NCBI GenBank assembly: GCA_964464595.1
Contig: CAYXGW010000009.1
Coordinates: 1-64,000, forward strand
Source: JADFJB01 sp964464595
GTDB lineage: Bacteria; Zhuqueibacterota; JdFR-76; DREG01
Reading direction: 5' to 3'
Length of the DNA: 64,000 nucleotides
A program made the position numbers and the translations under genes. The notes under the pieces are model-generated. The model worked only from the letters and a program-made list of their open reading frames with translations, did not search any database and was not told the DNA's origin. This document shows positions 27,977 to 35,199 of the stretch, piece by piece. Numbering within the stretch: the first letter of the stretch is position 1; the number at the start of each line of letters is the position of its first letter.

Positions 27977-28743
27977 ACGAGTCGGCCTCTGCCCCAATCA
28001 ATACCAATATTTTCAAGTGGTTTTCTCAAGTCTGGATTTTGATCCCAAAAATCTATAATCTTTTCTACCTGAATTAGGTCATTCTCTTCTTTTAGATTTC
28101 GATATACTGTTTGGCAAAAAACCAGGTCTTCGGGGTAATCCACAGTCAATCGAACCTCTGGACGTCTCAATTGCTTTGGTATTTCTTTGAAAAGCAACTT
28201 AAATTCCTCTTGATGCTCACAGATATAAGAAGTTACTAATTCACTGCGGTGGCGAGCAGTTCCACGATCATGGGATTCCTTAAGAGCCTGAATTGAAATC
28301 AGTTCATAACCCGCTCCTTCCGGCGTATCCTGGTAGGATCCCCAATCATAATTCTCAGCGAGAAATTCCTCAATTAAGCTATCAGCGTATTCATATAAAA
28401 CAAATGGGCCTTCAGTTGTTATGCGGAAAACATTTTCAGAGCCTTCTTGCTCTGCAGCATCGATAATTCGTTGCAGGACATCTTGCTCGTCTCCAATCAC
28501 ATACGGCAACGACAATCTATTTGCTAATACTATAAAACCGTTATTTTCGTTGCCTTCAGAAATAGCCAGTACAATTTTGCGAAGTAATTTAATCTCTCTT
28601 AAATATTGGATTAAAGATTCAATGATAGTAATCCCACCTGGGATCAGTGATTGAAGTGGTTTTCCATAAAGTCTGGCACCTTGAACTCTGCAAGCAAGAA
28701 TTCCATCTATATTAACTTTTCTCATCGACTTTCCCACATTCAT
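27916..28743 (-). CDS. SpsF-like cytidylyltransferase
   Basis: A 275-residue nucleotidyltransferase of the SpsF/NeuA superfamily. It has D-G-I-L-A-C-R-V-Q-G-A-R-L-Y-G-K-P-L near the start, a G-D-E-Q-D-V-L-Q-R segment near 85, and a C-terminal V-R-L-T-V-D-Y-P-E-D-L. The opening departs from the usual A-R-x-x-S-x-R-L-P-G-K. The lysine is kept, but G-A-R-L-Y replaces the usual G-S-S-R-L-P. It probably activates the sugar acid made by the overlapping NeuB-type gene upstream. Unlike the copy at 24.4-25.2 kb, its frame is unbroken. The ATG at 28743 overlaps the previous stop by 4 bp, and a second ATG at 28725 has GGGAAAG before it. Confidence 0.8.
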   Translation of the reverse strand: MNVGKSMRKVNIDGILACRVQGARLYGKPLQSLIPGGITIIESLIQYLREIKLLRKIVLAISEGNENNGFIVLANRLSLPYVIGDEQDVLQRIIDAAEQEGSENVFRITTEGPFVLYEYADSLIEEFLAENYDWGSYQDTPEGAGYELISIQALKESHDRGTARHRSELVTSYICEHQEEFKLLFKEIPKQLRRPEVRLTVDYPEDLVFCQTVYRNLKEENDLIQVEKIIDFWDQNPDLRKPLENIGIDWGRGRLVWTSRKEQKIILQNSDLEKN

Positions 28744-29768
28744 ATCAACAAATCACATCTTAATACATCGTTGTATCGAACGTCATTACGCAACCTTTTA
28801 CCCATAATTTCATACTGCGACACAATCCCCTCTTCGGGATTTTCAATACGTTTGAACGCAATATGCTCCTCTTTTAAGATAGTACCCTCCTGTATATCTT
28901 GGGATGCTACCAAGTATTTTTTTGAAGACGTACGATAAGACAATTCAGCATCATTGGGTAGGAGGCTCTTTGCGCCTAATGCACTTTCCATTTCTCTAAT
29001 AAGTGTAACAAAATGAGCAAATTCCTCTGGCGTCAAAGCTGATTCATAATCCTCCCACTTGCGGGTTCGATTGAGAATTACATGCTTCTCAATAACCTTT
29101 GCTCCGGCACCAATTGCTAGAATTGGAAGGTTTAATGCAACTGGATTCATACTGCGGATATCGCCATTTATACAACCGGAAATGTGATCCGCATATCCAA
29201 CCGGAAGATTAAATGTTTCTGCAATTTTGGCCATCTTCATTACATGTGTATCTTCCAGTAAAGTCGGACAAAGTTGATATCCGTGCATAAGTACTATTTC
29301 GCTATTTCCTGAATCCACTAATACTTCTATCGCCAGTTTTATTTCATGTTCGGAAGATCCTCCCACGGATAATAGAATAGGAAGATTTGTCGTACCAACA
29401 TCACTTAATAAAGACACGTTATTAATGTCAGCTGCGTGTATTTTAAAACCATCAATCCCACATTCTAATACAACATTTACGGCCTTTTTACCAAAAACTT
29501 CTCCAATGGCCAATCCACCTTGGTCGTGCACGATCTGAATAACTTGCCCCCAGTCTCCTATTGATAATTCCAAGCTTTGAAAAAGATTATAACAATCGTT
29601 ACTGGGAACAGCAAGCTCATCGGCATAAACCACCTGAAACATTACTGCATCCACGCCAGCCACACAGACGTTTCTTGCTATTTCTTTAGCCACCGGCAAT
29701 GAACCTTCATATGCTTGAGCCATTTCCGCAATAATCGTAATTCTATTCTGACAAATGATGCTGTTCAT
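28740..29768 (-). CDS. Second NeuB-type nonulosonic acid synthase
   Basis: A 342-residue NeuB-family synthase with a shorter start than its paralog at 21.2 kb. It has I-I-A-E-M-A-Q-A-Y-E-G-S near residue 12, V-M-F-Q-V near 43, F-K-I-H-A-A-D near 108, G-Y-A-D-H-I-S-G near 195, and E-K-H-V-I near 231. A C-terminal SAF domain follows (about 275-342). The core F-K-I-H/Y-A-D-H pattern differs from the usual F-K-I-G/S-D-H-T, so its sugar substrate may be unusual. It overlaps the cytidylyltransferase gene by 4 bp. The ATG at 29768 overlaps the end of a decayed third neuB. Confidence 0.83.
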   Translation of the reverse strand: MNSIICQNRITIIAEMAQAYEGSLPVAKEIARNVCVAGVDAVMFQVVYADELAVPSNDCYNLFQSLELSIGDWGQVIQIVHDQGGLAIGEVFGKKAVNVVLECGIDGFKIHAADINNVSLLSDVGTTNLPILLSVGGSSEHEIKLAIEVLVDSGNSEIVLMHGYQLCPTLLEDTHVMKMAKIAETFNLPVGYADHISGCINGDIRSMNPVALNLPILAIGAGAKVIEKHVILNRTRKWEDYESALTPEEFAHFVTLIREMESALGAKSLLPNDAELSYRTSSKKYLVASQDIQEGTILKEEHIAFKRIENPEEGIVSQYEIMGKRLRNDVRYNDVLRCDLLI

Positions 29769-29792
29769 AAGTGGTTTCTTATAAATTTCGTA

Positions 29793-30458
29793 TTATTGCT
29801 GGTAACTTTTGCGTACTTTGATAAGGGGGTCCTAAGCCCATCTCTTGGATCTGCCCGCCATTGTCTTTCATTTAGCTCAACAGGCATTGAAATTATCTCT
29901 CCGTTACCGTCGGCTTCAATACCACATAGGATGGTTTTGATCATGGGTTCAATATCTTGCGGTAACCAACAATGTCCTCCGTCATATTCTTCACCGGAAC
30001 CATCAAGATCAAAGTGAAATTCAATCATGGTATCGCCTCATCGGTGGGCTGCCCGAACAAGCACATCTGCGCTATGACTATGATCAGACCAACCAGTCCG
30101 ACAATTCAATGTATCCCGTATAGTCCTGATTGCGGCAAGGTTACACTCCTTATGAGCAACCGGGTAGTTGGATACGCAATTGAGAACAATTAAATCATTA
30201 CATCCGGCGGCTCTTATCGTGTCAACTACATGTTTCAACTCATTCATATTTGCCATACCGGTCGAAAGCACTACCGGTTTTCCTGTTTAAGAGCAAGCAG
30301 TTAACAGGTTATCCCAAAAGAAGTTCATAGGAAGCTATTTTATATAAATCGACAAATGGCTCGAGTTCTTCAACAGCATCAAGATAGAATGGTGTGCAAC
30401 CAAATCCAAAAGAGCCGGTACCGCCGGTAATTGAAACACTAAGATCTTTCCAAATCAT
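29793..30458 (-). pseudogene. Chimeric, decayed neuB (pseB start fused to neuB body)
   Basis: The frame begins exactly like PseB (M-I-W-K-D-L-S, then T-G-S-F-G). At about 30405 it jumps into the middle of a NeuB-type synthase (F-G-C-T-P-F-Y-L-D-A-V-E). The neuB part then has an extra T that shifts frame near 30315, an in-frame TAA shortly after (C-S-[stop]-T-G-K-P), and an in-frame TGA near 30038 where Trp is expected (H-R-[stop]-G-D). A last frameshift near 29812 precedes the family tail I-K-V-R-K-S-Y-Q-Q. The recovered body keeps S-T-G-M-A and E-F-H-F-D-L-D-G, typical of a third NeuB type. Confidence 0.85.
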
Positions 30459-30506
30459 ACTTTTCTCCAAATACTCATTATTTGACTTTTATAACTCTGC
30501 AGCTCC
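30406..30506. repeat. 101-bp direct repeat, copy 2 (orphan pseB start)
   Basis: Copy of 26161-26261 at about 92% identity. It contains the ribosome binding site, the start and about 18 codons of a second pseB, then breaks into neuB sequence. It marks an old recombination end point on the csrA-side edge of the glycan island. Confidence 0.92.
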
Positions 30507-30750
30507 GCCATATGAGCCACATATTGAATAGACACATCTTGCAGACTATCATTTTCAGATCATTAAACTGATTTGAACAACTCAAATAAATCGAAGACTA
30601 AACTAGGGTATTAACTCTTAAATACCCTTAATTCATTTGTACTTTAAAACCAGAGAGGCTAAATTATTTACTAAAGTAGCGTGATGGACATGTGGTCTCC
30701 CAACCTGTTGACATAAAAAAAATATGGCTATTTCTAATTCTTGATGATGT
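30507..30750. other. Gene-free spacer between csrA and the glycan island
   Basis: No gene is seen. The spacer is AT-rich and holds one perfect 8-bp inverted repeat, AGGGTATT (30605-30612) and AATACCCT (30621-30628), with an 8-nt loop. The repeat lies about 120 bp beyond the csrA stop. No strong U-run follows, so it is only a weak candidate terminator for the flg-fliW-csrA operon. Confidence 0.5.
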
Positions 30751-30990
30751 CTATTTTCGTGTATTTTTCTTGACCAGTTTCGCTAAGGACGTGAGGTGTA
30801 TTTTACCGGATTTCGCAGCGGCAATGTTTTGTCTGGTTATTTTTTCGAGAAGCTCTTTTCGATAAATAGCTATCGATGTTGGGGCATCGACTCCCAACTT
30901 AACCTGGCCGCCTTTTATTTCTACAACGGTAATAACTACATCTTCGCCAACGATAAGGCTTTCGCCCGACTTCCTTGTCAATACAAGCAT
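30751..30990 (-). CDS. csrA: CsrA, post-transcriptional regulator
   Basis: A 79-residue CsrA, close to the usual 60-75 plus a short basic tail. It has the M-L-V-L-T-R-K-x-G-E-S-L-x-I-G opening that forms strand 1. The conserved region V-K-L-G-V-D-A-P follows, then I-Y-R-K-E-L. The homodimer binds GGA-containing hairpins in mRNA leaders and blocks translation. It directly follows fliW in the same transcript, as in many flagellated bacteria where FliW binds and inhibits CsrA. A candidate target is the flagellin leader in this same window. Its own start region is folded into a hairpin (see the regulatory entry), so it may limit its own synthesis. Confidence 0.96.
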   Translation of the reverse strand: MLVLTRKSGESLIVGEDVVITVVEIKGGQVKLGVDAPTSIAIYRKELLEKITRQNIAAAKSGKIHLTSLAKLVKKNTRK

Positions 30991-31011
30991 TTTATCTTCC
31001 TTGATAAAATG
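30988..31011 (-). promoter_or_regulatory. csrA start hairpin with Shine-Dalgarno in the loop
   Basis: Perfect 9-bp inverted repeat. On the minus strand the arms are CATTTTATC and GATAAAATG and the loop is AAGGAA. The loop is the ribosome binding site, and the ATG start codon is the end of the 3' arm. The GGA in a loop preceded by CAA is the core of a CsrA site, so autoregulation is likely (inference). Confidence 0.7.
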
Positions 31012-31088
31012 ATTAATAATTATTACGGTTCATCAGATCACCGGAATTTTATTAACCTATTCTTAATCGCTTAGAAACCGTATTTAAT

Positions 31089-31574
31089 TTAACAAACCTC
31101 AACTAATTCTTTATGCACGACAACTTTTTGAGCACCTACCTTTAAAATCGGATATTTGGTTGAATATTGGTCATCCACCACCACGATTTGCTTGCCTAAT
31201 TTTTTATTTATATTGATCAGGAGAGGTCCAAGTAAATTTGCAGTAGATTTTATCGGATCGGACGAAAGTGTAATAATTGCAAATAGCACAAGTTTGTCCT
31301 TGGGATCCGATTTCAACTCGACCATATCAGATTCGTAAATTTTGGGCTGATAATCAGACAAAAAATTTTGAGGATCAACAAGGACAAAAGCCAAATCAGG
31401 ATCTTCAATATTTACGAACCAGTAAAAGGGCTTTATATCATCAGAATCCAATAAGATGAATCGCTTATTTTCCTCGAAACCTGGAATACCGCGTTCAAAC
31501 GAAATTTCTTCATCTAAATCAATTTCCAATTTACCCCAGCGCTTTGTATTCAAAACTTTTTTGCCCAAACTCAC
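31089..31574 (-). CDS. fliW: FliW, flagellar assembly factor and CsrA antagonist
   Basis: A 161-residue FliW, slightly longer than the usual 130-150. It has the family's early segment F-E-R-G-I-P-G-F-E-E, the F-Y-W-F-V-N-I-E-D-P-D-L-A-F segment, and an A-N-L-L-G-P-L-L-I-N motif. FliW binds flagellin and, when flagellin has been exported, binds CsrA and frees flagellin mRNA for translation. The start is GTG at 1574+30000 (31574) with GAGGAG upstream. It is coded between flgL and csrA, the standard arrangement. Confidence 0.95.
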   Translation of the reverse strand: MSLGKKVLNTKRWGKLEIDLDEEISFERGIPGFEENKRFILLDSDDIKPFYWFVNIEDPDLAFVLVDPQNFLSDYQPKIYESDMVELKSDPKDKLVLFAIITLSSDPIKSTANLLGPLLININKKLGKQIVVVDDQYSTKYPILKVGAQKVVVHKELVEVC

Positions 31575-31594
31575 AATAAACTCCTCAGTTTACA

Positions 31595-32503
31595 CTACCT
31601 CAATACACTCGTCAAAGTTGTTTCCATAATTTTGCTGCCAGCCAATAAAGCTGCCTGATACGACACTAAGTGTTGTTCAAGGAGAATGATAGATTCCGCG
31701 ATATCCGTATCTTCTAAAGATGAAAGATGTTCAGATAACGTAACAAAATCGTTCTGTAACTCATTTTTTCGATCTATCAAAAAGCTAACCTTTACTCCTA
31801 TTTCGCCTATTTTTGAAACGATAGATCCAAAATGATCTCGGTTTAATTTTTCCATGGAATCGCGTATTTGGTTCTTATCGTTGTTCTCCAATCCATCTCT
31901 TAATTGGACCAAGGAATCAATTACATTTTCGTTTCCATAGAAAATTCCATTATAATCACTGGTTATTTCAGTTACATCGTGGTCGCCGATACTTCGATTC
32001 ACCGAACTTGAAATATTACCATCAGCAAGCACGCGTGTGATCCTATTCTGATTATCCCTTATTGCCACAAAAGGTACAGAGTCGGTTTTTGTTCCTCCGA
32101 ATAAGTAACCTTCCACAGAATCCTTATTACTCAAAGAAAAGAGATGCTCAATAAGTTGATTAACTTCAATAGCTGTGGTTTGTCTGTCCTGATTGTTCAA
32201 TCCGTCACTTGATCCGAAGATAGCTAAATCTTTTGCCCTAGTGATCAGATTGCTTACATCATTTAGGGCATTTTCCGTTAATCCGAATCGACTAAAAGCA
32301 TCATCAATATTGCGGATGTATTGATTATTCCGTTCTATTTTGGAGTAAATCCCAAGAACTATAGGCACTCTACTTGCATCGTCAGACGGCTTATTCAGTT
32401 TTTTACCTGAACTGATTTCATTTTGAAGTTCGCCAATACGTGATAAGTTCTTAGCCAAGAGTGAATTCAAATTCGATGTGAATGTAAAAGATGTAACCCT
32501 CAT
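31595..32503 (-). CDS. flgL: FlgL, hook-filament junction protein
   Basis: A 302-residue HAP3. It is flagellin-like at both ends: residues 1-130 with L-Q-x-E-I-S-S-G-K-K-L-N-K-P-S-D-D, and residues 235-302 with D-I-A-E-S-I-I-L-L-E-Q. The middle region is short. FlgL forms the second junction layer between hook and filament. It lies 4 bp downstream of flgK, and a GGA-poor spacer follows before fliW. It is exported without a cleaved signal, and no signal peptide is seen. Length and domain order are standard for the family. Confidence 0.95.
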   Translation of the reverse strand: MRVTSFTFTSNLNSLLAKNLSRIGELQNEISSGKKLNKPSDDASRVPIVLGIYSKIERNNQYIRNIDDAFSRFGLTENALNDVSNLITRAKDLAIFGSSDGLNNQDRQTTAIEVNQLIEHLFSLSNKDSVEGYLFGGTKTDSVPFVAIRDNQNRITRVLADGNISSSVNRSIGDHDVTEITSDYNGIFYGNENVIDSLVQLRDGLENNDKNQIRDSMEKLNRDHFGSIVSKIGEIGVKVSFLIDRKNELQNDFVTLSEHLSSLEDTDIAESIILLEQHLVSYQAALLAGSKIMETTLTSVLR

Positions 32504-32507
32504 ATTT

Positions 32508-33878
32508 CTATACCATATTTATAACTGTTTGTAACATTTCATCTAACGCCCCAATAAATCGACTGGCGGCAGAAAATGCATTTTGATATCTAATCAAATT
32601 AATCATTTCTTCTTCTAAAGATACTCCCATGATAGATTGACGTTGATTTTCTAAAGCTTGTACTACACCAGATTGTATCTCAAAATTATCTATAGATGAT
32701 TTTCTTTTTTGTCCAACTAATGAAACAAGAGATTGGTAGCTTTCATCAATTGTATTAGAGCCATCTCTTAAAATTTTTGCATATCTAACATTTGCAATAT
32801 CCAATGAACCCGCTCCATCTCCATTTTGGCCATCTTTTGAAACTGCAATATTTGACGCATCTTTGATGATTTCAGCTTTTATTCGGATTGATCCAGCTTT
32901 TATTCCAGTACTGACAAAAAATTCTTTGCCAGTCTCTCCTTTTAAATCGAAAAATGTTTTGTGCAGAGTATTCACTTGCTCCACTAAGTTTTTTGCAATC
33001 TCATCAAGTGTCTCTAACTCATCGGATATATTTGATTGCTTAACCAATGATTTTAAAAGACCATCTTTTATATCTAATTCTTTACCGCCATGTATTGAAA
33101 GATATACCTCTTTTTGTCCATCCTGATTTCTACTTTGCATCTCTAGTTCATAGGTGTTCCCTTTATCCAACAATACTTGATTACTTCCAAACAAGGTAAC
33201 AGAGCCTTCTTCATGAAATACCACTTTGAGGTCAATATAAGTGGACAATTCGTTAATCAGGCTATCTCGATTGTCCAGTAATGCGTTATTGTAGCCTGCA
33301 TTGTTGCTATCTCTTGTTATCTGTGTATTTAGTTTTGCTATGTGCTTCAATAAATTGTTAAAATCATCAATCTTGTTTTTTAACTCTACTTGAGATTGAT
33401 TAGCCAACGTCCGAAGTTGGTTATCCATGTTATTAAGTCTGGTTGTTAGCCTCTGTGCTTTAATGCTAACACTTGTGCGTGCCCCGGAGTTTTCCGGGTG
33501 GTTTGAAAGCTCTAACCAAGAGTTCCAGAACTCATCCAAAAATTGCGATAAACCTTCACCGCTTAAATCATTGAAAACAGACTCTACAAATGCGGTATAT
33601 TTATCTTCAGATTCATAGTAACCAAAATGCGCTTTTTCTTGCCAAATTCCTGCATCAATTAATTGATCTCTGCCCCTTTGAATGCTTTGTAGTTGAACTC
33701 CCGTTCCTAGAAATGCTCCACCGGAATTCAACGTAGAAGTTGATGATAATTTTAATATTTGGCGAGAATAATTTGGATTTTGCGCATTTGCAATATTCGA
33801 ACCGGTAACATTCATACCTGCTTGCTGAGCCAATAAAGCTGAGTGAGCTGTTGCTAATATGTCGTTAAGGCCAGACAT
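32508..33878 (-). CDS. flgK: FlgK, hook-filament junction protein
   Basis: A 456-residue HAP1. It opens with I-L-A-T-A-H-S-A-L-L-A-Q-Q-A-G-M-N-V-T-G, where the N-T-G-x-N-I-A-N rod-type motif reads V-T-G-S-N-I-A-N. It ends with a C-terminal helix containing E-E-M-I-N-L-I-R-Y-Q. The protein forms the first junction layer on the hook. It is at the short end for FlgK (usually 450-650), so the variable domain is reduced. Its start overlaps the stop of the flgN-like chaperone gene by one base, consistent with translational coupling to its export chaperone. Confidence 0.95.
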   Translation of the reverse strand: MSGLNDILATAHSALLAQQAGMNVTGSNIANAQNPNYSRQILKLSSTSTLNSGGAFLGTGVQLQSIQRGRDQLIDAGIWQEKAHFGYYESEDKYTAFVESVFNDLSGEGLSQFLDEFWNSWLELSNHPENSGARTSVSIKAQRLTTRLNNMDNQLRTLANQSQVELKNKIDDFNNLLKHIAKLNTQITRDSNNAGYNNALLDNRDSLINELSTYIDLKVVFHEEGSVTLFGSNQVLLDKGNTYELEMQSRNQDGQKEVYLSIHGGKELDIKDGLLKSLVKQSNISDELETLDEIAKNLVEQVNTLHKTFFDLKGETGKEFFVSTGIKAGSIRIKAEIIKDASNIAVSKDGQNGDGAGSLDIANVRYAKILRDGSNTIDESYQSLVSLVGQKRKSSIDNFEIQSGVVQALENQRQSIMGVSLEEEMINLIRYQNAFSAASRFIGALDEMLQTVINMV

Positions 33879-34384
33879 TATATTTGTTTATTTATGTATG
33901 AAATATTAGTCGATTCTCGATTACCATTAGCATCATAACCAGGCTGAGTCATATCCTGCAAATATTTAATTTGGCTTTGAATCATATCCAGGCTTTTTTG
34001 GATTAACAATTTATTTCGATCTCTTTTCTTCTGAATTTTCTCTACGTTAGTATCAAAGTTTTCTTTTAATTCAATGAGCTTATTCCTATAATCAAGAGGC
34101 GAAGCCATAATCAACTCATGTAATGAATGCTTGCCAGGGCCAGGCAAAAAGGTTTGAATCTCTTGATACTTTTCCTTTTCCGACTCTTTAGATTCAGCAA
34201 GTAATTTCTTCTGATCCTTTAATACCGAAACAAAATCTATTAATTTTTGATTGATAAGAACGTGGTATTGACTATCTAAATTGTTCACAAATTTTTGTAG
34301 TGATTCATTTTCTGATGATATCACCTGAACTAATGTTATATAGAATTCTTCCGGGAGCGAAACAGCTTCTTGCACTTTTGGCAT
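33878..34384 (-). CDS. flgN: FlgN-like export chaperone
   Basis: A 168-residue, almost wholly alpha-helical and coiled-coil protein rich in Lys, Glu and Gln. Sequence identity to known FlgN is weak, as is usual for this family. The size, helical pattern and position just upstream of flgK and flgL are typical of FlgN. FlgN holds those two junction proteins unfolded and delivers them to the export gate. There is a mid-length loop with P-G-P-G-K. No signal peptide is seen. The call rests mainly on context. Confidence 0.75.
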   Translation of the reverse strand: MPKVQEAVSLPEEFYITLVQVISSENESLQKFVNNLDSQYHVLINQKLIDFVSVLKDQKKLLAESKESEKEKYQEIQTFLPGPGKHSLHELIMASPLDYRNKLIELKENFDTNVEKIQKKRDRNKLLIQKSLDMIQSQIKYLQDMTQPGYDANGNRESTNISYINKQI

Positions 34385-34401
34385 TCATCTGTCCTTACTG
34401 T

Positions 34402-35199
34402 CTAGGTTATTTCTTTTGGTTTACTGGATTTCATAGAAGAATAATTTTGTAAAACCTTCTCTACATAGTTTTGCGTTTCTTTGAATTGAGGAATACCACC
34501 ATAGTTTTTCACATTTTCTGGTCCTGCATTATATGCTGCAAGAGCAAGTTCTAATTTATTATCGAATTGATTCAACAATTGCTTGAGGTACTTTGCTCCA
34601 CCTCTAATATTCTCTTCCGGGTCGAATGGATTATTTACTCCCATCATCTTTGCTGTCGAATCAATAAGTTGCATTAACCCTTTTGCCCCTTTTGATGAAA
34701 CAGCGTTTGGATTGCCAGCAGATTCCTGCATAATTACCGCATGAATTAGTTTTGGATCCAGGTCGAATTCCTTGGCTGACCTTTGAACAATTGGCTCCAA
34801 ACTTTTTAGCTGATGGATCGAATCCAATTTTCGGCCATTGCTCTTCAACTCATTCACACCATCAATAATTTCTTTGAGAGGCGTCCCAGTGTCCAGTTTA
34901 CCCGAAAGCTGTCTGAATAATATATCTGCAAAACCTCGATTTTGACGCTTGGCCAATTGAATGGATATCTCTTGATCAAACATACTTTCGTAGAAATCAT
35001 TGGCCAATTTCCGGTCGAACAGCCCACCATCGGGAATCGTTTCACGCATAGTTTTTAACATATGTCCGATAAAAATAGCTTCAAATTGCTGTGACGCTTC
35101 TCTTAGTTTCTCTAACTTCTTTTTCCTGGATTCTGAAACTGCATCTTCACCGGATATAGCTTTAAAGAAATTTTGCTTTGTGCTTATTGAATCAATCAT
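34402..35199 (-). CDS. flgJ: FlgJ: rod-binding domain fused to SLT lytic transglycosylase
   Basis: A 265-residue protein. Residues 30-105 form the rod-binding domain (F-E-A-I-F-I-G-H-M-L-K-T-M-R-E-T). Residues 130-255 are a Slt70-type lytic transglycosylase with the catalytic Glu159 in M-Q-E-S-A-G-N and the A-Y-N-A-G-P motif. Enteric FlgJ instead carries a glucosaminidase-type domain. Here it cuts peptidoglycan with an SLT enzyme so that the rod can pass. The gene overlaps flgI by one base. No signal peptide is seen; FlgJ is exported by the flagellar apparatus. Confidence 0.92.
   Translation of the reverse strand: MIDSISTKQNFFKAISGEDAVSESRKKKLEKLREASQQFEAIFIGHMLKTMRETIPDGGLFDRKLANDFYESMFDQEISIQLAKRQNRGFADILFRQLSGKLDTGTPLKEIIDGVNELKSNGRKLDSIHQLKSLEPIVQRSAKEFDLDPKLIHAVIMQESAGNPNAVSSKGAKGLMQLIDSTAKMMGVNNPFDPEENIRGGAKYLKQLLNQFDNKLELALAAYNAGPENVKNYGGIPQFKETQNYVEKVLQNYSSMKSSKPKEIT

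Noticed and set aside
24729..30040. Reading the in-frame stops as recoding (stop-codon readthrough or a special amino acid).
   Set aside because: TAG, TAA and TGA all occur as internal stops in different genes, and frameshifts accompany them. No single recoded codon explains this, and the flagellar genes use normal stops.
16336..30458. The broken genes as sequencing errors.
   Set aside because: Over 40 kb of flagellar and chemotaxis coding sequence shows no such break, while several island genes have multiple lesions. Errors would be spread evenly. A few single events (for example the TAG at 24729) could still be errors.
30605..30628. Strong terminator for csrA.
   Set aside because: The stem is perfect but no T-run follows on the minus strand and it lies 120 bp from the gene end, so it is described only as a spacer feature.
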